From Ascochyta rabiei (Eukaryota; Ascomycota; Dothideomycetes; Pleosporales; Didymellaceae), in NCBI RefSeq assembly GCF_004011695.2, contig NC_082421.1, forward strand, positions 874,501-938,500: 64,000 nt of DNA, read 5' to 3'. Of this stretch, positions 32,779 through 42,898 are shown in pieces. The position numbers and the translations under genes are program-made. The first letter of the stretch is position 1. Each line of letters starts with the position of its first letter. The notes beneath the pieces were generated by a model that saw nothing but the letters and a program-made list of their open reading frames with translations, was not told the DNA's origin and searched no databases.

Positions 32779-33495
32779 CCTCGCGCGAGGTCTTCTGCAG
32801 ACGCGTGTGCATGGCCAGGTGTTGGGCTGGGCGAGTGCAGTGAGACACTCGAGCCGTGGTGGGGAGGCGTGAACGGTGGGAGCTAGCAGCGGAGCGGCGG
32901 AGATAAGCCGGTAAGGTCCCTCTTGCCCCCGTACCTCTTGCAGGAGCAAGGAAGGGACCACCGGGGTCTGGACACGAGACGGCTCGTCTGCTCTAATCTG
33001 CTTGCGGGATGTGCCGCTAATCTGCTTGCAGTATCATGTGACCCCTTCACAAATGCACAGCGAGTCCTCCTTCTGCACCTCCGGCATCCTCCACCGCGTG
33101 CTTCCCACGCTGTTGTGTCAGGTGCCGGCCATAGGTGCCGCTCCCGACGCTTCCGCCCCCCTCCAGTTTGCTGCACCTCTCAACCGCGCGGGCGCCAGTG
33201 CGGACCCGGGGACTCCAAGGTTTACATGCTTCACTCTGGGTTTGAGTGCCTCGCTTAGCCTCCATCTGCTCCTGCCATCTCTGTATACGACTGTCGCTTT
33301 TGAGCCAAACGCATCAATTGAGCGCCTGAAGCGGTTGGCAGCCTCCCGTAGGACTGGTCTTGCTCCTGTCCGAAGTGGGTGTTCTGTGGACTCGCCGGGT
33401 GATGGACCTTTGTTGCATGGTTTGCGCTAGCTCGTGCCTTGCGCCTGCCTGTTATATACTCTCGTCTCCTTTGACCATCGGCCTTTTCAGTCACC
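32779..33495. promoter_or_regulatory. Divergent promoter between J-domain gene and the 379-aa gene
   Basis: About 720 bp; open frames on both strands lack content. It includes C/T-rich stretches upstream of 33496. Confidence 0.45.
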
Positions 33496-34748
33496 ATGCT
33501 GGCTACACAACACGTCCCAGACCCAGCAATGAGGGATCTGGAGCAAGAGCTCGCGCGTACCATGGCGCGAGCGTATGACAGCAATCGCCAAGCACGTGAG
33601 GGCTTTTTCCATCTCACTCGGCGCATGGACAACGACGAGGATGACCAGTTCGATGTCGACCATACAATCCTAGACTTTCTGGCCTACAAGGCGACAGCTA
33701 CCGTGTTCGAATGGCAGGCCTGTGAGAACAGGTGGGAGCGTGACCTGCCCAACGCTCTGGTCACCATGACTGCTGGTATGTGGAATTTATTCTTATCAAA
33801 GACACCAACAGTGGCTCACTGACTGTGTGCAGAGTGGAGGTTTTTCATGTCAAACGTCCACCAAGGCCGCCGCCTCAGCAGTCTGGCAACTTTCCGTTCA
33901 CGACTCCTGCAGTTCTCACTCTTGTTCACCCATCGCTATCACCCATCACAAACATGGACGAACAAGGAGTCTCTCCAAAGACTGCGCGATGTAAACGACA
34001 GTCGACGTCAACTGTGGCAGAACGCACACAGCCCCGACGAACCGGCTTGCACGAAAAGCCCACTGTCAGACAATGAACTAGAGTCCGTTCGAAGGCGCCG
34101 TACAACGGCTTTGGGCCTACCCTCAAGCTTCCGCCTCGACATGTGCAGCGAGAGGGGTCGGCCCTCACTCCACGAACTGCTTCCGTTGTTCGTGGAGCTC
34201 ACTGCTGCACGCGCGAATCTTGGTGATGATTGGCAGCCTACGTCGGATTGGTTTGAATTGGCTGGCCAATTTATGCTACAGGCTGTCATCGATCGACATC
34301 TCGTTGATCGGGAATGCCAACCAGCAGCGATTATATCCATCTTCGCGTTTGGCAGCGTGGGTGCTGAGCGTGAAGACGGCGAAGGAACTGACATCACAGC
34401 CATGCGAAGGTTGTTCTGCAGAGAAAACCAACCAACTGAAGAGCTCCCGGAATGGACAGCCATCCGGCGTCGATACATCAGAGAAGTACGTCAGGAGTCC
34501 TGGGCAAGATATGTGTGAGAAAGTGAACTGACTGGATGCAGGTGGCAGCCATACGTACTTTTGAAAAGATCGAAGACGACCATTCATACATCGAGTTTCA
34601 AGAAAACCTGCTCTCATTCCTGCAACATCTGCACGATAGCACTGTCAAACCTGATCTGGTACAAGTCGAGGAAGGACGTATCAACATCGATGGCAACGAG
34701 CTTTCCGAAAAGGAATCAAGAGACATGATCCGGCGCATGAGGCTTTAA
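33496..34748 (+). CDS. Hypothetical protein, 379 aa, three exons
   Basis: Exons 33496-33775, 33833-34485 and 34542-34748; introns of 57 and 56 nt (GTATGT/GTGCAG and GTACGT/ATGCAG). Frame closes to 380 codons. The start ATG at 33496 has context CACCATGC. The protein is largely helical and charged: an acidic N-terminal part (DNDEDDQFDVDHTILDFLAY), a Trp-bearing middle (WRFFMSNVHQGRRL; DDWQPTSDWFELAGQFMLQA) and a C-terminal helical end (ESRDMIRRMRL). No signal peptide, membrane span or catalytic motif is seen. I do not recognise the family. It borders the accessory stretch containing dead genes. Confidence 0.78.
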
Positions 34749-34940
34749 CCCATGTAATTCTACAGCGTATCCGTTTGGAGACTGTCATTAGAGGACAGTG
34801 TGTTCTAGCATTCCAGTTTTACGATACCATTGCACTATACAGCGTTGATGAACAAGCTTATATTACTACTTCATCCTATTTGTCCATTTCAAACATCGCA
34901 ACACACACTGTCCTCTTAATTTTCTCATCAATCTTACACA
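34749..34940. other. AT-rich 3'-3' spacer
   Basis: Short AT-rich spacer between the 379-aa gene and the RidA relic; no feature seen. Confidence 0.5.
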
Positions 34941-35236
34941 CTATCTGGGATCCAGCGCGACAACCTCGATCTCCACCCTCATATCATCTTCCCCGAGTCT
35001 GGTAACACCCACACAAGTCCATATTGGCTGATGGCTAGGCATCCACCTTTTGAAGTTCCTCGTCATAGCTGCAAGAGCTTCATTGTTGGTCGGCACATGG
35101 TACGAGTTGACACGGAAGACCTGCGACCAGCCTTATCTACCGGCATCACGTAGGTTGTGCTCCAAATTCTCGAAAGCTTGGTCGATTTGCGCGTTGATCT
35201 CGAGGAGGAATTCGCCTGGTTCGCGGTTCCAGCCGC
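34941..35236 (-). pseudogene. RidA/YjgF/UK114-family pseudogene (in-frame TAA, N-terminus lost)
   Basis: The reverse strand from 35236 encodes a continuous RidA-like frame starting GWNREPGEFLLEINAQIDQ and ending VEIEVVALDPR before TAG at 34943-34941. A TAA at 35135-35133 interrupts it after RDAGR; the frame resumes with GWSQVFRVNSYHVP. Downstream motifs (PIWTCVGVTRLG, EDDMRVEIEVVA) are those of fungal RidA/L-PSP proteins, which deaminate reactive enamine/imine intermediates. A plausible acceptor (CTATAG) precedes 35236, but no matching first exon with the SQA/SGQ core could be found. AGA-TAA in place of a likely GGA-CAA would need one G-to-A and one C-to-T change, as in repeat-induced point mutation; this is inference. 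Confidence 0.75.
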
Positions 35237-35410
35237 CTATAGTTTGTCTCAGTTACGAACAGAGTATAGCAAGAGGAAATTGTGACCGTGTCGTCAACGA
35301 CGAGCCAAGATACGCTTCCCCAGCCTAGCTCATCGCAGCTGCAGCTGGACCGTCAACATCAGCCATTGATTGGAATGCTACAATAGTGCGATGGTACGCG
35401 ACCGGCTTGC

Positions 35411-36860
35411 TTAACATGCCTTACGAGGTCCATCGATTGCCAATACAGCGAAGAAGCCAGCGATGGGCGCAAGCCAGCTTCCAAGCCACATGTGCAACTG
35501 CTTCGAGACCGTATAGGGCTGCTAGAATGCATATTGAGATCACAATATATTGACGTTGATGTTGCGGTTGCAAACCTTCAAGCCGAAGAAGTCGATGGCT
35601 TATTGTTGAAAGCCAACGGCCGCAACGCTACCACCGCGCAGGCCGAAGAAGTGTGCACTGCATCTGAGGGTACCTTATCGCTTGATGAGTCCATCAACTT
35701 CGATCGACAGGGAGAGGCTCACTACTTTGGTCCTACTAGTGGCCGCTTGGGTTTCCAAGACTGTAAATTATGCTCCAGGTTGGATAAGCACATCCGACTC
35801 GTAGCCTTGACTAACGATCTGAACAGTAAGAGTTACAATTTGTGGCAGCTTTCTTAATCCAGGGAACCTTGTACGTAGCGCAAGCAGTAACGACGAGCTT
35901 TTGTACCGTACCAAATCTCATTTTAACCCGTCCGTGTTGGGAGTTGAGAACTGGTTCTAAGACCTACCTGATGAGCTCAGGCTGGAGACTGCTAATTGAG
36001 CGAATACATTCCCACAAGCGTACATGCTTCATATGGCCTTCCACACAACTCTCGTCCTTCTCGGCAACGCGATGCTGGCCAGCAATGCACGCGCAACACC
36101 CGTGCATGTTTACAATACGAAGCTATCCAGCAAGAAAGCCAGCTGTGTATGTTACGAAGCAGCCACACATATCTACATCACTGCGAAGAAGTACCGATAT
36201 GCGTTTGGCAGCTTCCGTAGGAGCCCAATATCGGCTACACATTGCCTGCTCTCAGCGGCTCTCGTACTCATTCAAGTAGCGAGCATCGAGAACACGGACA
36301 TTGAGCGACGAGCTACTACAACGAACATCGACCTGTGTCTCCAGTGTCGAGAAGAACTATCAGCTTCCTGGAGCCCAGCAGGACGCATGCATAAAAACCT
36401 CACGTTCAGGGTTCAAAAGTTAGGCGAGTGTGGCAGCGTAGCGCCCAAAAAGCAGAAAGCAAATAGCCAGCAGTCACATATGGTTAACTGTAACACTCAG
36501 GCTGCACTCAGCAAACCTTGCTATAGTGGAGAGAGCTTCCTGAAAGATACCGATATCGATGAACAGAACACCATGTCGAAATTCATGCTAGACGGTACCC
36601 ATGGATTCCACGAAGCTACGAGTGATACAACCCTAGTCCATGGATTTCAATTCATGGAAGAGCCGTTGGACCCTGTTTGGCCTGACCCTGCTTTCTGGGG
36701 CATTTATGGGATAGAGCTCACAGACTTGTCTCCACTCTCAGATATCTTACTTCGAGACGGCACTCAACTTGAACGCGACCGTGCCGTACACGCGATCCTC
36801 CAAGCCAACTGTAAGTCTTGGTGCACATCAGTCACTATCTTGGGAGCGAAGCGGGCGTAG
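35411..36860 (+). pseudogene. Zn2Cys6-type fungal transcription factor relic
   Basis: Beginning near 35411 the frame reads a half zinc cluster (CLTRSIDCQYSEEA) followed by DGRKPASKPHVQLLRDRIGL and LLECILRSQ, the linker and coiled coil of Zn2Cys6 regulators, then GEAHYFGPTSGRLGFQ, a hallmark of the same family. The first four cluster cysteines are absent. The central fungal regulatory domain (more than 100 residues) is missing. The C-terminal half is then found in another frame from about 35880: NPSVLGVENWF, TAA at 35958, DLPDELRLETAN, TGA at 35997, then ANTFPQAYMLHMAFHTTLVL, and KKYRYAFGSFRRSPISATH. Both stops could arise from CAA and CGA by C-to-T. The last 280 codons (36024-36860) remain open. 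It faces away from the RidA relic, 175 bp off. Confidence 0.72.
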
Positions 36861-37223
36861 TTGGGCTCGTTGTGTTACAAGCGAAAGTTGCGAGGAGTAG
36901 AGTGCAAACTCTTCCCATGTCGGCATGTTGTTGCCTCGGTCAAAGCAGCGTAGAGCTGTACGAAGATCCCTTCATTATTTATCGATGCCACTGTGTCATC
37001 GCCTATTGTGTCTTTCAAGCGTGGCTATGACAAAACAGTACCAGTTCACGCAAAGACAAATACCAAAGGCCAAGAAATAGACAGACGAGGAAAACATCCC
37101 AATCACTTTGTACAGCTTCGGTTGGTCCGACATACAAGCCAGGGTACTTACTGTCAAACACGATGATGCTCCACTTGCATCAGCTTCGCATGAGGCAGCA
37201 AGAAGAAGCTCTGACGCACTCAC
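36861..37223. other. Spacer between the factor relic and the Cys-rich gene
   Basis: A 363-bp spacer; no gene seen. Confidence 0.5.
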
Positions 37224-37961
37224 CTACGCATCCATTTCCGTGTATACACGCAACCCCTGGCAAGCCAGACAGATATCGACATGCCCAACCAGCGTTCCCG
37301 TATCCTTGCAGCCCCCACATCTCCCCTCTGTGTGCTTCTCTGTCCACGACAAATACAACCTGACCAGCTCAACTTCCCGACAGCGATAGCACGTCCATTG
37401 GGTATCGCAGACGCAGCCTCGACGACCAACGCCGTTTGACCGTACGGCTTTCGTAGCGCATTCATCGCACAGTGGTACCCGCGCCCCTCGCGCTGCGATA
37501 AACGCACAACCACACGACATACTCCATTGCATCTGATGGCTGACGCGACAGCCTTTACACACGCGGAAGGGCGCGTCGTCTTGCGGATGAGTCGCGCACG
37601 GCCTGAGCTCGCCCCAGTGTCTGCTCATGCCGGGCAGAAGGTGCTGGTCGCACGCGACGGCTGGTTGCGGCGGGTGTAGTGCAAAGTCATTTAGCTTGTC
37701 GTCGTTGAATCGGCGCATGAAGGCGAGGAATGTCTGCTCGATGCGTTGGGCTTCGGTCTCTTGCTCTGCTACTTGCGCGTCCCATGCTTCCACAAGGTGA
37801 GGGTAAAGGTATGAGATGACAGTCTTGTTGATCGAACGCGGTTCTTCGGTGATGATGCCGGCAATGTCGGGCTCAAAGCATACGCGCCAACTGTCGTCGC
37901 AATCTTCCATGATAACATGCGGTGTAGAGTGAAGTGGTACTGATTCGATGGTAGAGTCCAT
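37224..37961 (-). CDS. Cys-rich hypothetical protein (zinc-ribbon-like), 245 aa
   Basis: Single exon on the minus strand, start ATG at 37961. The N-terminal 100 residues are acidic and helical (VEAWDAQVAEQETEAQRIEQ). The C-terminal half carries many paired cysteines: FRVCKGCRVSH, MSCGCAF, PLCDECATK, GCVCDTQWTCYRCRE, RCGGCKD and DICLACQG. The regular CxxC spacing suggests several bound zinc ions, as in binuclear zinc ribbons. No DNA-binding family or enzyme is recognised. Similar Cys-rich fungal proteins are usually annotated as hypothetical or F-box-linked, but no F-box is visible here. It lies inside the accessory stretch. Confidence 0.75.
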   Translation of the reverse strand: MDSTIESVPLHSTPHVIMEDCDDSWRVCFEPDIAGIITEEPRSINKTVISYLYPHLVEAWDAQVAEQETEAQRIEQTFLAFMRRFNDDKLNDFALHPPQPAVACDQHLLPGMSRHWGELRPCATHPQDDAPFRVCKGCRVSHQMQWSMSCGCAFIAARGARVPLCDECATKAVRSNGVGRRGCVCDTQWTCYRCREVELVRLYLSWTEKHTEGRCGGCKDTGTLVGHVDICLACQGLRVYTEMDA

Positions 37962-38313
37962 GTGGTGTCAAGGTTGTGTAGATGCGGCAGAGAAAACAGC
38001 CTTTGTATTGCGTATTGTACTTTTCAGGTCTTTCACCTTCACTCTTTATTGCTGTGGACGTTCACCTGGTGTCCACAGACTATTCACATAAGTCGCGAAC
38101 AACAAAGTGCTGCCGAAGTAGATTAGTGTTTCATCCGATCCCACACGCAGAATAAACGGAATAGATAGAGTGCGTAGAGATATCAAACAACGGTAATATA
38201 TTTCATAAACGACGCTCGAGTAGCACGCGGCTACGGGTATCCTAGAAATTCTTGCAAAGACAACACCAGAAACGGAAAACCGAAGAAAGCGCGGGCACAT
38301 CGCGTTGTGCTCC
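37962..38313. other. Spacer
   Basis: A 352-bp spacer holding the promoter of the Cys-rich gene and the 3' flank of the caspase-like gene; no gene seen. Confidence 0.5.
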
Positions 38314-39799
38314 TTAAAAATCTTCATGACTGCGCGACGAGTTTGACACTGGCGATAAAGGGGGCTGCGAAGTGTCGGTGGTTCGCCGCTTGGTAGCCGG
38401 GGGGTCTTCAAGCACATCGCCTGAGCGCTTGCGTGTCGTCGCAGACAACACAGAGTCCGTCGGCGTCGTGGCCTCTTCCATCATCCTTCGTGACTGTCTC
38501 TCCTCCTGCTTCTTGTGTAAAAACCGTTTCCACTGTGTAATCGCATAGACAGCAAGGGTGGTCCGGTTGAAGAACGATGTAATCTTTGTAGGCCGGATGC
38601 CGAGCCAGTCCACTCTCCTCAGCCCGATCAAGGGCTTGTTCTCGAATGCTCTTGACAGATTCTTCGTCAGATACTCGATTTGTACTTGGTTCAGCGTGTC
38701 ATCTCTGAGCGCAAACTGCAGTGTCAAGTACCCTCGAGGTGCGCGGACAAACTCGGGCTTTCGTTGAGCGTGCTCTGGCTTTGTTTTCAATGGCGCAAGC
38801 AGGATGTGCTGGTCGTTGGGCAATCTATACCAGAGGTGCGACGGTGTGTCGAGACGCCGCTTGTCCATGCATATGCGCTGATTCAGATGAAAGGTAGAGA
38901 ATGGCTTGTCACCGTATCCTTCTGCGAGTTCTTTCAGATTGTCAATCAATGCTCGAGTAAACGACCACGGACCAGGAGCTGCAGTCACTTGGTCGATCGG
39001 GCACGCACTGAGCAGCTCGAACTTCCTTGTCGATTGCTTCGCCGATTTTGTTATGTTGCTAGCGTAGCAAGTGTCCAGTATAGTTAAGACGTCGGCGTCA
39101 TTATCGTCTGATTTCAGGATCTTCTCCACCTTATCCCAGTTCGCATGCGCATCTTTTTGGAATCCCTTTCCTTCGACAGGATTCACACAAGCAGCTAGCT
39201 GCAGGTATTTCTCTTTTTCACGATATACGCCATGTCCGGTGTAGTATACAATGAGAAGATGGTTGGGCCCGTCATGCTCCTCGATGAATGTGCTGACACG
39301 GCTCTTGAGCTGCAGTTGCGGCTTCCCCTTCATGTTCAGCTCAACGGTCTCGGTGTGATATCGAAATCGATCGCGAAATACAGCCTCGAGCTCTTGTGCC
39401 TGGAAGTTGGTCAACGTTGACGTCTTTGATCGACTATATGTAACATACCTCTGCCTTTGTCTTGAGCTCGTCAAGCTCGTCGTCCCATTTGATGATGAGA
39501 ACAGAGACATGGGAGTAGCCCTCGGAAAGGGCCATGTTTTTGGCAATGGCCTCGTCCCACCATACCCGCATATTGTCGGCGCGCTGCTTGTCGGCGTCAT
39601 CTTCAGGACTTGTACTACTCGGTTCGAACGATCTATCTGTCGAAGGAGACTCCTCACCAGCTTGAGGAGCGTCTTCAATTCCCGTCACCTGAATGTCAGC
39701 ATGAATGACCTTTTTGCCAAGAGGATTGGCCTGCTTAGAAGCTGTGTCTGTGGCCATGGCTTCCTTGATGCGCACTGATGAACTCAGATGGAGTGCCAT
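38314..39799 (-). CDS. Caspase-fold protein (peptidase C14-like), 478 aa, two exons
   Basis: Exon 1 39799-39449 and exon 2 39399-38314 over a 49-nt intron (GTATGT...TTCCAG); frame closes to 479 codons. A second Met 14 codons in (39757) is an alternative start. A disordered acidic N-terminus is followed by a caspase-like p20 region: SHVSVLIIKWDDE as first strand, then LLIVYYTGHG carrying the catalytic His (173) and DVLTILDTCYASN carrying the catalytic Cys (228). The region after the Cys (LLSACPIDQVTAAPGPWSFTRAL) matches the downstream loop and helix. The C-terminal 150 residues are basic, with a nuclear-localisation-like KRRTT patch near the end. It is shorter and lacks the prodomain of typical fungal metacaspases, so it belongs to the wider caspase-like clan. 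Activity and substrate are unknown. It is not next to an NLR gene. Confidence 0.82.
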
Positions 39800-40370
39800 A
39801 ACGTCGAGCCTTTAGAGCAGCTGCATGCCTTATCAAGGCTGGAGGTTGTTTGCAGCGGCTGTCCAGACACACCGGTCAGCTTCGCCCACGGCCCCCGTCT
39901 GAGGGGTTTGCTCACACGGCAGGAGCAGTTCGCGATTAGCAGCGGGTCACCCCGCTCAGCCTAGTTTAGCGCGCCTACCCCCGTCCACTTGCATGGTGGG
40001 GGCCAAAAGTGTGCCTTGCCATCTCCCTATCATCACTACATTTTGCATATGAACACGATGTTGATAGGTAAGTATTGGTCGATGTCATGATTGTTCTCAT
40101 CCTGGCAGTGGCAGCCTGAACGCCTTCCTACGCGGGGGCTGAGAGCTTACATCGGTAGGCATCACACAAATATTGAGGCGGCTGTGCACGTCCTCCACTT
40201 TGATGGGGGCCAAATCTTCTTGTAAATCTGGGCGATAGCTACCAGCTGCCTAGGGGGCCTACAGCAGGCAGTATTGTATATCATTAACCGTGCCCTTCTA
40301 TGCAGGGCGCCGTCTACAGGGCTTTCGATCAGAAGAATTGACCACTTTTTCGTTCCACACTCGCGATACG
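39800..40370. other. Spacer upstream of the caspase-like gene
   Basis: About 570 bp, GC-rich near 39880-40020. No gene is supported; the frames on both strands are short. Confidence 0.45.
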
Positions 40371-40811
40371 ATGTCCTCGAACGAATTCCAAGACCAGCCC
40401 ACTCAATTGATTGAGGTCGGTCGTGCCGTGCCGAGACCATTGCCACCAATAATGCTGATTGAACTCCGCAGGATGAGCACACAGAAGAGCCCTTGAATCA
40501 TGTGGTTCCGGACACAAAATCAGGTGTTGGTAATGCAGGGGAGAGGACCGTAATGGTGATTAACTCTCTGTCGGACGGTGGAGATCTATACGCTGATACA
40601 TCGACAGGCGAAGGCAAAATACAGCAAGGGCGATATGGTGCACATGGCTACGATTGCAAATGGCCAGCGCGTTAAGGGGGTTTTTACTATCCAAGCTGCA
40701 ATATACAACCCGAAAGGCTGGGTTGAATACCAGCTGAAAGACAGTCTCACAGACCAGCTGCACCGGCATGGCGCTGGCGTTCGCGAGAGAGACTTGAAGC
40801 CGGGTGCTTAG
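40371..40811 (+). pseudogene. Small protein gene broken by two frame changes (putative)
   Basis: An ATG at 40371 opens MSSNEFQDQPTQLIEVGRAV, ending soon after. Around 40470 the sensible reading shifts to a second frame (DEHTEEPLNHVV, VMVINSLSDGGDLYADTSTG), and in the AAAA run near 40617 to a third that reads KYSKGDMVHMATIANGQRV, then FTIQAAIYNPKGWVEYQLKD and ends at 40811. The two shifts compensate each other. The final part looks like a small beta-rich domain (strands with GWVEYQL, VRERDL). I do not know the family. Either the gene is dead or the assembled sequence has two indel errors. Splicing does not explain it, as no GT-AG pair fits. Confidence 0.4.
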
Positions 40812-41127
40812 TGAGGCGCAGCTTAGGTGGGACAATGCGTGTGGCAGTGTTCACCGGTCGACTGCTCTTTACGCAGCTGAGGACGGCTTGTCCACCAATG
40901 ATCTGCGATGTTTAGGGCGCACACAGGGCCTGAAGTCCCATGTCCAGCGCGAAGATCCTTCTTCTCATCTCTTGCAATCTGCACTTTCTTTACAAGAGGC
41001 TCACTCGCCACAACTATCTGATGTTGAGCCACACCTGAAATTACCTTGCTTCAGTTCATTTCGCTTCTTGATTGCGCACTGTTTCCGTTGTTGCTTTGCT
41101 GGTTGTTGTCGCTCCCGGCGTTACCAA
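40812..41127. promoter_or_regulatory. Upstream region of the DUF6594-type gene
   Basis: A 316-bp stretch with a C/T-rich part near 41040-41120; no gene seen. Confidence 0.4.
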
Positions 41128-42735
41128 ATGGCCCCATCACGCACCATGACGGTAGACACATTCAACGACGAGAAGCCACCACAAACCCCAGTGTCTCCGA
41201 CCAAAACGGATACATCAACATTGCGAGGTGACGCCATTATTGAGATTGGGGAGATTCCTCTCCAGGTTTCGCAGTCCAGCCCAGAGGGTTGTCAACCAGC
41301 TGGAGATGGTGTACAGCTCGGTATGTGGTCTTGACCTTCGACGCTGGCCCAAGCTCAGCTGCAAGCGATACTTCAGCTCCCGTAAGCCAAGCGCTGTATC
41401 TGGAGTGGAAAATCCGAATCATCGTCGAATCGTGTACGACATGACTAATCCAGCGCTCAAGGGCGTGATGATGCTCAGGTCTGAATAAACGCTGATCGCA
41501 AAGTAGGGGACGAGAAGCGGCCTGGATTCTTGCGACGTGTGACAGGGTCGTTCAAGTCAGTGCCAGAGCCTGAACATGTGACTGAGACAAGAACAAAAAC
41601 CTGTGAGCATAAAAAGCGTGTCTGAGATGATAAGTCTGTAGCTGACGACCCCCCGCAGTGGAAAACTGTCCCAATGGATTTCCCAGACTTGCAGCTTTCC
41701 AGTCAAGCGATTCTAACTTCGGATTGTACCGTTCATACAGCTATCTACACTCTCGCGTCCTGTTAGATCTTCAAGATGAGATCACAGAGCTTGAAAAAGA
41801 ACTTGATCAGCTCGACTGGGACGATCATGATGAAGATGAAGATCGCCCACGATTTAGAGAGATTGCGACAGATCACGCTGAGGGAGAAGACGAGCTCCGG
41901 ACTCGCAGGGTCGTCCTCCGGGAAATCAAGAGTAGGCTGATGGAGTACGGTATGAATTGCACATCGTCGTGTTTCATCAACTCAAAGCTGACCATTAATT
42001 CAGACGAAGTCCTTATCAATGTTCGAAGGTTAGAAGCATTTCAAAAACCCTCCGACCGTGACTATCGCAGTGTTCGACGGTATCATACCAACACCAAACC
42101 TCTTATGGACGCTGAGATGGACTCCATTCGTAGCAAAGAAGACATTGTCTCCATCAGCACCGGCCGTGAACGAGCAGCGTTCGATGGCGGTGTTGAAACA
42201 TTGATAGGGCAGGTTGATGGCACTGTGAAGAGAATCTTCAACCTCAAACAGCCACCGCTTTTGGTAAGTAGAATTCCGCTCATAACGACCTTTTCAAAAC
42301 GGTTCTGACATACGCAAAGAAATACTTCCGTACGCCTGAGCTCGCGGCTAAGACGGTCAACACAGATGTATCCTTATACAGTGCCTCGCGTATCGACAAG
42401 ATGGTCAACATCTTCATCACCTTTGTCATCTTCATCTTGCTGGTCATTCCGATTAGTATGTACAGACCCATTCCAGTCTCGAAGTTCATTTACTGACCCC
42501 ATCAGTCACCATGTATCATTTGACGAGCACCATCGCTATGGACAGCAACACTCCGGCTGTCACCTCACGCAACACCTTCAATGCCGTCGGGGTACTCATC
42601 GTGTTCACTTTGTTGTTCAGTGCTGCTATGAGTGTCTTGACTAAGGCTGCGAGGCATGAAATGTTTGCCGCCTCAGCAGCCTATTGTGCCATTCTGGTTG
42701 TTTTTATTGGCAACTTCACTGGGCCAAATAATTAG
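41128..42735 (+). CDS. DUF6594-type fungal membrane protein, 420 aa, seven exons
   Basis: Exons 41128-41320, 41377-41433, 41507-41602, 41659-41949, 42004-42263, 42320-42455 and 42506-42735; all phases agree (421 codons). The core begins at NCPNGFPRLAAFQSSDSNFG and LYRSYSYLHSRVLLDLQDEI, then a helix ELEKELDQLDWDDHDED, EIKSRLMEYDEVLINVRR and LEAFQKPSDRDYRSVRRY; these are the hallmarks of the fungal DUF6594 family. Three membrane spans close the protein: IFITFVIFILLVIPI, NAVGVLIVFTLLFSAAMSVL and AAYCAILVVFIG. The function of the family is unknown. Exons 2 and 3 (57 and 96 nt) are chosen on frame and splice signals and are the least certain part; from exon 4 on the model is firm. Members are often multi-copy in Pleosporales and near variable loci. 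Confidence 0.83.
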
Positions 42736-42898
42736 CAGCGCAGCCCTCAACGACCATTACGACTTCATGATATCAGACAACAGCTATGTCATAGAATCTT
42801 GGTGTACAGTTATGACTTGTTGCAAAACTTGACAGGACGAAGAATTCGAGCTTGCACCATACACGAATTCGTTACATCCAAGAACAACGTGCATGAGC

